Part shown: piece by piece, positions 54,193 to 61,666 of the stretch | How the letters are laid out: each line of letters opens with the position of its first letter | How positions within the stretch are numbered: the stretch's first letter is position 1 | Origin: an uncultured Cellulophaga sp. | Lineage (GTDB): Bacteria > Bacteroidota > Bacteroidia > Flavobacteriales > Flavobacteriaceae | NCBI GenBank assembly: GCA_947491225.1 | Contig: CANLIE010000008.1 | Span: forward strand, 1 to 64,000 | Length of the DNA stretch: 64,000 nt | Reading direction: 5' to 3' | The notes under the pieces: generated by a model | The model's input: only the letters and a program-made list of their open reading frames with translations | What the model was told of the DNA's origin: nothing | Database searches by the model: none | Translations under genes and position numbers: made by a program

Positions 54193-55188
54193 ATGTCTGC
54201 ACACAATATAAGATTAGAAGTAATGAAGGCCATAGAGGGAAAAGTAGAGGGATTTATAGATTCTTATCTTGTACCTATAGAAAAAATATGGCAACCTACG
54301 GATTTTTTACCCAACTCGCAGAGCGATAATTTTTTTAATGAAGTTGAACAAATAAGAGAAGAGGCTAAAGAGCTTGGTTATGATTTTTGGGTAACCTTAG
54401 TAGCAGACACTATAACAGAAGAAGCTCTGCCCACCTATGAATCTTGGTTAATGGATGTTGAAGGAATAGATCAACATGATGGAAATGAAAATGGGTGGTC
54501 TAAATGGGTAAGGCAATGGACAGCAGAAGAAAATAGACATGGAGATGTTTTAAATAAATACTTATATTTATCTGGAAGAGTAAATATGAAAGAAGTAGAA
54601 ATAACTACCCAACATCTTATTGCAGATGGTTTTGATATTGGCACAGATAGAGACCCTTATAAAAACTTTATATATACTTCTTTTCAAGAATTAGCAACAA
54701 ACATATCTCACAAAAGAGTAGGGCAGATGGCTAAGAAAAAAGGAAATGCCTTATTAGGAAAAATGTGTAATATTATTGCTGGTGATGAAATGCGCCATCA
54801 TTTGGCCTATAGAGAATTTGTAAAAACCATATTGGAGCAAGACCCCAATGGTATGTTATTAGCATTTGCTGATATGATGAAACGTAAAATTGTTATGCCT
54901 GCTCACTTTTTACGTGAGTCAGGAGGAAGTATAGGAACAGCTTTTGAAACTTTTAGTAATTGTGCACAAAGATTAGGAGTGTATACAGCAAATGATTATA
55001 TAGAAATTCTTAAAAAGTTAAATGACTATTGGGATGTAGAAAATTTAAGAGGATTAAATGATACTGCTGAAAAAGCTAGAGATTATTTAACAAAACTACC
55101 TTCTAGATTACAAAGAATATCAGAGCGTATGAAGTTTGAAGATGATCAATATCATTTTAAATGGGTAGAGGCCAATGGTATGATATAA
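54193..55188 (+). CDS. Acyl-ACP desaturase (soluble di-iron, stearoyl-ACP type)
   Basis: A soluble di-iron enzyme that introduces a cis double bond into acyl-ACP with O2 and ferredoxin, so it controls membrane unsaturation. The 331-residue protein has both iron-binding motifs of the FA_desaturase_2 family: EENRHGD (about residues 115-121) and DEMRHH (about 199-204), 84 residues apart as expected. The carboxylate residues around residues 75-80 (ITEEALPTYE) complete the site. There is no membrane segment. It follows the phosphatase by 39 bp. A composite hairpin terminator lies about 440 bp downstream. Confidence 0.93.
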   Translation: MSAHNIRLEVMKAIEGKVEGFIDSYLVPIEKIWQPTDFLPNSQSDNFFNEVEQIREEAKELGYDFWVTLVADTITEEALPTYESWLMDVEGIDQHDGNENGWSKWVRQWTAEENRHGDVLNKYLYLSGRVNMKEVEITTQHLIADGFDIGTDRDPYKNFIYTSFQELATNISHKRVGQMAKKKGNALLGKMCNIIAGDEMRHHLAYREFVKTILEQDPNGMLLAFADMMKRKIVMPAHFLRESGGSIGTAFETFSNCAQRLGVYTANDYIEILKKLNDYWDVENLRGLNDTAEKARDYLTKLPSRLQRISERMKFEDDQYHFKWVEANGMI

Positions 55189-55632
55189 TTGTTTTTATAA
55201 ATACATACCTGTTATGCATTTTAATATATTTTTAAGCTACTGTTTTACAGGCTTCTAAATCTGCATAAGATTTATGTTTTTGTATTTTCAAATTTGTATT
55301 TCAGTAGAATTATCCATAGTTTTTTACTTCCCCTACCAATTATATAACCTATAATACCACAAATTAGAGTAACTAAAATAGCTCTATTAGCCAACACCAA
55401 ATGTTTCTATTTTCAGTTCCGTACTTATTTTTAATAGTAGTAGAAATGCAATATATTAAAATGTAAATAAAGAGATGTTTATTAAACTTTTTTAATCTGA
55501 TTTTTACAATTTTAGTGCAATAGAGTCATTTATGCTCAAAAAGTAACCAACTACACAATGTTGCCTTACACTTACATAATAGATGAGTATAGAAGAATAA
55601 TGTTTCAGAAATTTACTGAATCATAGTAGGAT

Positions 55633-55680
55633 AAAAACCCTTATTCTCCCGAAAAATTCGGCACTGAATTTGGGTTTTTT
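55633..55680 (+). terminator. Composite hairpin terminator
   Basis: The outer stem AAAAACCC (55633-55640) / GGGTTTTT (55672-55679) encloses an inner hairpin CCGAA/TTCGG (55649-55661), followed by a T-run. It could end the desaturase transcript, though 440 bp from its stop, or belong to an unrecognised small RNA. Confidence 0.5.
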
Positions 55681-55764
55681 GATTTTTTATTATAGTTATT
55701 AGTTTTTCGGAAAGGTCCATTTTTTGTAAGTACTCAAAGAATGGGCTTTTATTTATAAAACATA

Positions 55765-55803
55765 AAAAAGCCATTATTTGATTAATTTAAAGTATGGCTT
55801 TTT
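55765..55803 (-). terminator. Terminator of the ALDH gene
   Basis: AAAAAGCCAT (55765-55774) and ATGGCTTTTT (55794-55803) form a perfect 10-bp stem with a T-tract on the minus strand, 15 bp after the ALDH stop. Confidence 0.7.
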
Positions 55804-55817
55804 GATTAATATACTCT

Positions 55818-57371
55818 TTATAAATCAAATTTAATGCCTTGAGCTAAAGGTAATTCAGTGGTATAATTTATAGTATTAGTCTGCCTTCTCATATATATTT
55901 TCCAAGCATCTGAACCAGACTCACGACCACCACCTGTTTCTTTTTCACCACCAAAAGCACCACCTATTTCAGCACCAGAAGTTCCTATGTTTACATTAGC
56001 AATGCCACAATCTGATCCTTGTACAGATAAGAAATGTTCTGCTTCACGCAAATTGTTGGTCATTATTGCAGAAGATAATCCTTGTGCAACACCGTTTTGT
56101 ATGTCAAGAGCATTTTCTAAACTACCAGAGTATTTCAATAAATATAAAATAGGAGCAAAAGTTTCCTGTTGTACAATTTCAAAATAATTTTTAGCTTCTG
56201 CAATTGCTGGTTTCACGTAGCAACCACTTTCATAACCTTCTCCTTCTAAAATACCACCTTCAACAACAATATTGCCACCTTCAGCAACTACTTTATCTAG
56301 TGCAATTTGGTACATTTTTACAGCATCTTTATCTATAATTGGACCAACATGGTTGTTTTCATCTAATGGGTTACCAATACGTAATTGTTTATAAGCACTT
56401 ACTATAGCTTTTTTTACTTTATCATACATAGATTCATGAATAATTAGTCTACGGGTAGATGTACAACGTTGACCAGCTGTACCTACAGCACCAAACACAG
56501 CACCAATAACAGTCATTTTAATATCTGCATCTGGTGTAACAATAATTGCATTATTGCCTCCTAATTCTAATAAAGATTTTCCTAAGCGACCAGCAACTTC
56601 TTTGGCAACAATTTTACCCATCCTAGTAGACCCTGTGGCAGAAATTAAAGGAACACGAGTATCTTTTGTCATCATTTGACCAACAGCATAATTACCATTG
56701 ATTAAGTTACAAATACCTTCTGGCAAACCATTTTCAGCAAATACTTCTGCGGCTATATTTTGGCAAGCAACACCACACATAGGTGTTTTTTCACTAGGTT
56801 TCCATATACATACATCTCCACAAACCCAAGCTAAAGCAGCATTCCAAGCCCAAACTGCAACAGGAAAATTAAAAGCAGAAATTATACCTACTATACCTAA
56901 TGGGTGGTATTGCTCATACATCCTATGCCCAGGACGCTCAGAATGCATTGTAAGACCATGTAATTGTCTGGATAAACCAACGGCAAAATCACAAATGTCT
57001 ATCATTTCTTGCACTTCTCCCAAGCCTTCTTGATAACTTTTCCCCATTTCATATGAAACTAATTTACCTAAGGCTTCTTTTTTCTCACGTAATTTTTCTC
57101 CAAACTGCCGAACAATTTCACCTCGACGAGGTGCTGGCATTGTCCTCCATAATTTAAATGCATTAGTTGCAGTTATCATTACTTTTTGGTAATCTTCCTT
57201 GCTAGTTGCTTTTACTTTGCCAATAAGTTTTCCGTCTACAGGAGAATAACTTTCTATGATATCCCCATTAGAAAAATTGTTAGAACCAGTAGAAGTCCCG
57301 TCATTAATATTTTTTAAACCTAATTGTTTTAGGGTAATATCTATTCCAAAAGAGGATACTATTTTTGACAT
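55818..57371 (-). CDS. ALDH7-type aldehyde dehydrogenase (aminoadipate-semialdehyde dehydrogenase-like)
   Basis: An NAD(P)-dependent aldehyde dehydrogenase of 517 residues, closest in pattern to ALDH7A1 (antiquitin), which oxidises alpha-aminoadipic semialdehyde in lysine degradation. Landmarks are the N-terminal half with GIISAFNFPVAVWAWNAALA (the cofactor-binding Asn of the FNFP block), WKPSEKTP, GSTRMGKIVA, LLELGGNNAIIV with the general-base Glu, and GQRCTSTRRL with the catalytic Cys near residue 303. Near the end are QQETFAPILYL and GGEKETGGGRESGSDAWK. ALDH7 members have the GGN motif and the early Cys. The gene stands alone on the minus strand. The substrate is inferred from family only. 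Confidence 0.88.
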   Translation of the reverse strand: MSKIVSSFGIDITLKQLGLKNINDGTSTGSNNFSNGDIIESYSPVDGKLIGKVKATSKEDYQKVMITATNAFKLWRTMPAPRRGEIVRQFGEKLREKKEALGKLVSYEMGKSYQEGLGEVQEMIDICDFAVGLSRQLHGLTMHSERPGHRMYEQYHPLGIVGIISAFNFPVAVWAWNAALAWVCGDVCIWKPSEKTPMCGVACQNIAAEVFAENGLPEGICNLINGNYAVGQMMTKDTRVPLISATGSTRMGKIVAKEVAGRLGKSLLELGGNNAIIVTPDADIKMTVIGAVFGAVGTAGQRCTSTRRLIIHESMYDKVKKAIVSAYKQLRIGNPLDENNHVGPIIDKDAVKMYQIALDKVVAEGGNIVVEGGILEGEGYESGCYVKPAIAEAKNYFEIVQQETFAPILYLLKYSGSLENALDIQNGVAQGLSSAIMTNNLREAEHFLSVQGSDCGIANVNIGTSGAEIGGAFGGEKETGGGRESGSDAWKIYMRRQTNTINYTTELPLAQGIKFDL

Positions 57372-57639
57372 TTTATAATTATAACTTTTATATTAAAAAT
57401 TGTTATGTTTTTACAAAGTTACGAATAAAAAATTATGAAAACAGCGGTGGTGTAAAAATGAAAATACAATTTATATAACTTAACTTTACCAAAGGAGATG
57501 AGATGTAGTTTACAGCGCATTTATAATTAATTAGTGTTTACAGGTTAAACACATACTTTTTTAAGATAAAAATATAATTAGTTAATTTTCAGTTTATTAA
57601 AATGATTTTACCTGTATAATACAATGATAATTAATTACT

Positions 57640-57900
57640 TAATACATTAAAATCAGACAGTGAAATAATAAATATTTTTAAGCAGATAGAAGACCCTATA
57701 AGCCCTGTCAACCAGCTTCACAATTTAACAGACATCCCCTTCTCATTGGAATAATTTAAGTGATTTCTAGGGCAGAAACTTGGAAACAAATGGGTTGGGT
57801 TTGCTAAATTAAAAAAAACCTTTCTAAAAACATTTCTTGAATTACCAGAAGGGATACCATTCAGAAGACATTATAAACAAGGAGTAGTAAAAGGTTAAAA
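57640..57900 (+). pseudogene. Decayed ISAs1-family transposase N-terminus
   Basis: One frame reads IFKQIEDPISPVNQLHNLTD, then two in-frame stops, then GNKWVGFAKLKKTFLKTFL, ELPEGIPF and a frameshifted end. This matches the N-terminal pattern of ISAs1-family (DDE) transposases: short helix, 'HNLxDIL' block, 'VGFAKxK', 'LPxGIPxH'. The remaining two thirds of the gene, including the catalytic residues, are absent. It is a dead insertion-sequence trace at the left edge of the restriction-modification locus. Confidence 0.75.
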
Positions 57901-58066
57901 GCAGAATGGGAAAATCAGTATTTATTAAAAGTGCTTAAAATAAAAGTATGAGTTTGACCTGCTTGTTATACTTGCTTTTTTAGTTCTTAATTTTAAACAT
58001 ACCTCGTTTTCTACACTATTATTTTTAATCTGAAAAATATAAAATTGAGATATTAATAAATATTAG

Positions 58067-58186
58067 ATAACGTTCAGTATAAGAAACGTAGGGCAGGTGA
58101 TAAGCGATACGTTTCGGTTTGGCGACTTTGTAAATAAACAAAGAACTTTCGGAAAGCCTATAATAGCTATGTTTTATATACGTTAT
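58067..58186. mobile_element. MITE-like structured element upstream of the R-M locus
   Basis: About 120 bp bounded by ATAACGT (58067-58073) and ACGTTAT (58180-58186). Internal hairpins are GAAACGTA/TACGTTTC (58083-58090 with 58108-58115) and CTTTGT/ACAAAG (58126-58131 with 58138-58143). The GC content is higher than the surroundings. From memory, similar sequences (CGTTTCGGTTTGGCGACTTT and relatives) recur in Flavobacteriia next to accessory genes. No coding capacity. It could be a non-autonomous transposable repeat. Confidence 0.55.
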
Positions 58187-58251
58187 TAGCACACGTTTTT
58201 TTATTTCAAATTTAATTGTATTTTTGTAACCAATGTGTAAGGTTGTTTAAT

Positions 58252-59496
58252 ATGGTTACAAAAGATTATTATTCTCTAAATGAGGTTTCTGAAATTTTAG
58301 GGAAAAGCAAAGAAACTTTAAGACGTTGGGACAGAGACGGAAAATTTTCAGCTGTTAGAGAGCCTATTAGTCAATATAGAATATATAAAAAAGAACAAGT
58401 CAATTCTCTTTTAGAAAAATTATCTATCGATTACGAAGATACTATAGATAATTCAGTTACTCCAATAAAAGAATTTAGTGTTTTAGAATTATTTGCTGGA
58501 GCTGGAGGTTTAGCTGTTGGTTTAGAAAAATCAGGTATTAAATGTGTAGCTTTAAATGAAATTGATAAATGGGCTTGTCAAACTTTAAGAGAAAATAGAC
58601 CTCATTGGAAGATTTTAGAAGGAGATATAAAGTCTTTTGATTTTTCGGAATATAATAATCAAGTTGATATTGTTACAGGTGGTTTTCCGTGTCAAGCATT
58701 TAGTTATGCAGGAAAAAAATTAGGACTTCAAGATGCGAGAGGAACTCTTTTTTATGAATTTGCAAGAGCCGTTAAAGAAGTCAATCCATTAATTTGTATT
58801 GGAGAAAATGTTAAAGGTTTATTATCTCACGAAAAAGGAAAGACAATTGAAGGAATGATTTCTATTTTAGATGAAATCGGTTATAATGTTGTTCCTGTAA
58901 AAGTTTTAAAAGCGATTAATTATAAAGTTCCTCAAAAAAGAGAACGAGTAATTTTAGTAGGGGTACGAAAAGATATTGATATTAAATATGAATATCCTAA
59001 ACCGCATAATAAAATTTACAACTTAATAGATGCTCTTAAAAAAGGAGAGTTATATGGTTGTAACGTGCCCAAATCTGAAGGTTCAAAATATCCAGAACAT
59101 AAAAAGGCTGTATTGGATTTAGTTCCTCAAAAGGGGTATTGGAGGAACTTACCTTTAGATATTCAAAAAGAGTATATGGGAAAGAGTTTTTATTTAGGAG
59201 GTGGAAAAACTGGTATTGCTCGAAGAATTGGATGGGATGAACCAAGTTTAACACTTACTTGTAGTCCAGCTCAAAAACAAACAGAAAGGTGCCACCCTGA
59301 ACAAACACGACCATTTACAGTAAGAGAATATGCAAGAATACAAACCTTTCCTGATGATTGGAAATTTATGGGTTCAGTCTCTCAACAATATAAACAAATA
59401 GGAAATGCTGTTCCTTGTAATTTAGGACAAGAAATAGGTTATTCAGTCATTAAGTTTTTGAACAAATATTATTTGAGTTTATCAAAACCTAAATAA
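58252..59496 (+). CDS. Type II DNA (cytosine-5) methyltransferase with N-terminal HTH domain
   Basis: Methylates cytosine C5 as the protective half of a type II restriction-modification system. I place the start at 58252 (MVTKDYYSLNEVSEILGKSK). The frame is open to 58216, but the extra residues are not conserved-looking. The first 65 residues are a MerR/excisionase-type helix-turn-helix (LNEVSEILGKSKETLRRWDRDGK) fused in front. The C5 motifs follow: I LELFAGAGG, IV GGFPCQAFSYAGK with the catalytic Cys, VI GENVKGL, VIII QKRERVILVGV, IX RPFTVREYARIQTFPDDW and X QIGNAVPCNLG. Length is 414. The gene overlaps the convergent endonuclease gene by 28 bp. The target is presumably GGNCC, judged only from its Eco47II-like partner. 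Confidence 0.93.
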   Translation: MVTKDYYSLNEVSEILGKSKETLRRWDRDGKFSAVREPISQYRIYKKEQVNSLLEKLSIDYEDTIDNSVTPIKEFSVLELFAGAGGLAVGLEKSGIKCVALNEIDKWACQTLRENRPHWKILEGDIKSFDFSEYNNQVDIVTGGFPCQAFSYAGKKLGLQDARGTLFYEFARAVKEVNPLICIGENVKGLLSHEKGKTIEGMISILDEIGYNVVPVKVLKAINYKVPQKRERVILVGVRKDIDIKYEYPKPHNKIYNLIDALKKGELYGCNVPKSEGSKYPEHKKAVLDLVPQKGYWRNLPLDIQKEYMGKSFYLGGGKTGIARRIGWDEPSLTLTCSPAQKQTERCHPEQTRPFTVREYARIQTFPDDWKFMGSVSQQYKQIGNAVPCNLGQEIGYSVIKFLNKYYLSLSKPK

Positions 59497-60233
59497 TAAC
59501 TATAATTTTCAAAGGTAATTTCGTCTAAAATGCTTCTTTTTGATTTTTCTGAACTTTCAGTGATTTCTTCAAGAGCAGAATTACTTTGAGTTTTTTCATT
59601 TTCTTGCTTACTCAAATAATCTGAAATAGCTTGAGGTAAAACTTGATATAATTCGAATAGAGCATTTTCTTTACCTGAAAGTAATTTATAGAATTGGTCT
59701 CCTGATATTTTATAAACTCTGCTATGACTGTATTCTTTTCCATTAATTTCCCCAAACCACTTTTCATTAAAACTGTTTTTCGCTAAGATTTGAACGCAAT
59801 AGCAATTGGCTTTTTTATAGGTATCTGCATATTTTGCTAATTTTTGAAATAAACTTTCAGCAGAACTACTATTCATTGTGTTATGCTTATTTTTTATATC
59901 AGCAAATAAAGTATCATCAGATGCTTTAATGTCAAAACCGCTTAGGTTTCCCATTTCAAAACCTGTGATTCCGCCTAAAATCTGTTCGTGAAAATTTCCA
60001 ATGGAATTATTTATAGATTTATCAATTTGACGATTTATTTCTGTCTTAATAAGAGTTTCTTCATCTAAATCATTGAATTTAGCATCAAAAGTAAGTTTAA
60101 TAGTATCTATTTTGTTTTTGTAGAACTTCTTTTTACTTACATTGGATTTTGCCTTTAAGTATGATTTATGAAGATTTTCAATGCAATTTAAAAGATGTTC
60201 ATCAGATATAAAGCTTAGATACTTATTCACCAT
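59469..60233 (-). CDS. Eco47II/Sau96I-like type II restriction endonuclease
   Basis: A 254-residue restriction enzyme. The pattern matches the Eco47II family (enzymes that cut GGNCC): LSFISDEHLLNCIENLHKSY at the start, INRQIDKSINNSIGNFHEQILGGITGFE in the middle, then GFDIKASDDTLFADIKNKHNTMNSSSAES. In this last block the D...(D/E)-x-K nuclease residues lie within SGFDIK..LFADIKNKHNTMNS. CYCVQIL follows. The C-terminus is charged. It lies tail to tail with the C5 methyltransferase with a 28-bp overlap, so transcripts of the two genes are antisense at their ends. Assignment is by recall of family motifs, and a GGNCC specificity is inferred. Confidence 0.85.
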   Translation of the reverse strand: MVNKYLSFISDEHLLNCIENLHKSYLKAKSNVSKKKFYKNKIDTIKLTFDAKFNDLDEETLIKTEINRQIDKSINNSIGNFHEQILGGITGFEMGNLSGFDIKASDDTLFADIKNKHNTMNSSSAESLFQKLAKYADTYKKANCYCVQILAKNSFNEKWFGEINGKEYSHSRVYKISGDQFYKLLSGKENALFELYQVLPQAISDYLSKQENEKTQSNSALEEITESSEKSKRSILDEITFENYSYYLGFDKLK

Positions 60234-60536
60234 TTTTTAGTCCTATTTTAGGTATAACGAATTTAAACAATATTTTTTGATTTTTGATTTTTTCCGCATT
60301 ATGCACAACAGTAGAATAAAACACATAATAAACTATACGGTCTTATAGGTATTGTTTTTATACTATACAGAATGGACTTTTGTATGTCGGTTTTTAGTCA
60401 TACAAACACTACGTTACACTTAATTTATTTCAGGGTCACATTGCAGAAGGTTGGTTTACAGTAGAGAGATTCTGAAACAAGTTTAGAATGACAATCCCCT
60501 TGACAATACATCACTTAACGGACATAAAAAATATTT
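60234..60536. other. Intergenic stretch right of the R-M locus
   Basis: No gene. ATTCTGAAAC (60469-60478) pairs with GTTTAGAAT (60481-60489) with one bulge. This ATTCTGAAAC-type hairpin recurs in flavobacterial intergenic regions to my recollection and may mark a repeat family. Confidence 0.4.
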
Positions 60537-61610
60537 TTATTTAACCTTCTTTATCAAATACACATATACTGGAAAATGATCACTATAACCTCCTGTATAA
60601 GTACCACCTGAATAGGTTCTTTTTGGATAGCCTTTATATTTTCCAAAATCAGTTATTAAATAGTCTGAAATAAATATACCTGCTTTCCAAAAAGAATAAG
60701 ATTCTTTAGTATTGCTTATTAGATTTCCAGTAAAGAAAATTTGGTCAAAGACATTCCATTTATCACGGTAAGCCAAAGAACCTTCTCCTTTTTTATATAA
60801 TTTTTCCATTGGATTGTATAATGATTCTAAGGTAACTTGTCTTATTTTCCCTTTTGTTTTTAGTACTTTCTTTAAACTATCGTCTATTGGATCATCATTA
60901 AAATCTCCCATACTTATTATTTTAGCATTAACATTTAGCTTTAAGACAGAATCTATAATTCGTTTGTTTAATTTAGCAGCAGCTAACCTATTAGGTTTAC
61001 TTCTAGCCTCACCTCCACTCCTAGATGGCCAATGATTAACGATAAAATAAAATTCTTCATCATCTAATAGCCCTCCTACAATTAACTGATCTCTTGTATA
61101 ATCTCTAAACTCATTTTCTTTAAACAATAGTAGTCTATGACTTTTAAAAGAGGTTGGAGAAAATACTTCTTTTTTATATAATAGAGCCACATCTATTCCT
61201 CGTTCATCGGGTGAATCAAAATGAATTATTCCATAGTTTTTATTTTGCAAAGAAGACTCTTTTACTAAATCTTGTAAAACTTGTATGTTTTCAACCTCAC
61301 AAACACCTATGATATCTGGAGAAGAATTTATGGTTTTATAGCCTATCTCTGACAAAGCCTTAGATAGATTCTTAAGCTTCTCCTTGTAACGACTAGATGT
61401 CCATTTATCTTTTCCTAATGGTGTTCTATCATCGTCAAATGTCTTAGGATCATTAATTGTATCAAATAAATTTTCAAGGTTATAAAAAGCTACTGTTCTA
61501 ACTTTATATTGTATTCCTTCCTGTGAAAAAGAGTTAATGGTTGTTATAAATGAGATTAGTAGAAAACTAAAAAATCTGGATCTATTAGAAAATGTGTGAT
61601 TCATTAACAA
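60537..61610 (-). CDS. Secreted endonuclease/exonuclease/phosphatase (EEP) family protein
   Basis: A 357-residue exported protein with signal peptide (FFSFLLISFITTINSFSQ). Translation could also start at 61604 (MNHTFS). The mature part is a DNase I-like EEP domain: VAFYNLENLFDT near residue 40 with the metal-binding Asn/Glu, IIGVCEVENIQVLQDL near 101 (catalytic Glu), VALLYKKEVF, VNHWPSRSGG near 192, ISMGDFNDDP near 233 (Asp/Asn), and the final YSDHFPVYV with the catalytic Asp-His. All catalytic positions are present. It could be an extracellular nuclease or a phosphodiesterase. It is divergent from a TonB-dependent receptor gene 56 bp away, which may import the products. Confidence 0.88.
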   Translation of the reverse strand: MLMNHTFSNRSRFFSFLLISFITTINSFSQEGIQYKVRTVAFYNLENLFDTINDPKTFDDDRTPLGKDKWTSSRYKEKLKNLSKALSEIGYKTINSSPDIIGVCEVENIQVLQDLVKESSLQNKNYGIIHFDSPDERGIDVALLYKKEVFSPTSFKSHRLLLFKENEFRDYTRDQLIVGGLLDDEEFYFIVNHWPSRSGGEARSKPNRLAAAKLNKRIIDSVLKLNVNAKIISMGDFNDDPIDDSLKKVLKTKGKIRQVTLESLYNPMEKLYKKGEGSLAYRDKWNVFDQIFFTGNLISNTKESYSFWKAGIFISDYLITDFGKYKGYPKRTYSGGTYTGGYSDHFPVYVYLIKKVK

Positions 61611-61666
61611 GTATTTTTCTTCAAATTAAAGAAAATTCTCTAAAATTTTATACTTTCATCAACTAT

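Larger units (their letters stand above)
55189..55817. other. Long intergenic region between desaturase and ALDH genes
   Basis: It holds two terminator-like hairpins (55633-55680, 55765-55803). On the minus strand, about 55272-55406, a 44-codon open stretch with a hydrophobic segment (LANRAILVTLICGIIGYIIG) and a basic tail looks like a gene remnant. It lacks an ATG and I do not call it. The rest is featureless. Confidence 0.4.
57372..58251. other. Long non-coding stretch with mobile-element remnants
   Basis: The stretch contains a decayed ISAs1-type transposase (57640-57900) and a structured MITE-like element (58067-58186) before the methyltransferase gene. The remainder is AT-rich and shows nothing else that I recognise. 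Confidence 0.55.

Noticed and set aside
55272-55406. Minus-strand 44-codon hydrophobic ORF
   Set aside because: Looks protein-like but has no ATG and is closed by stops on both sides; at most a remnant.
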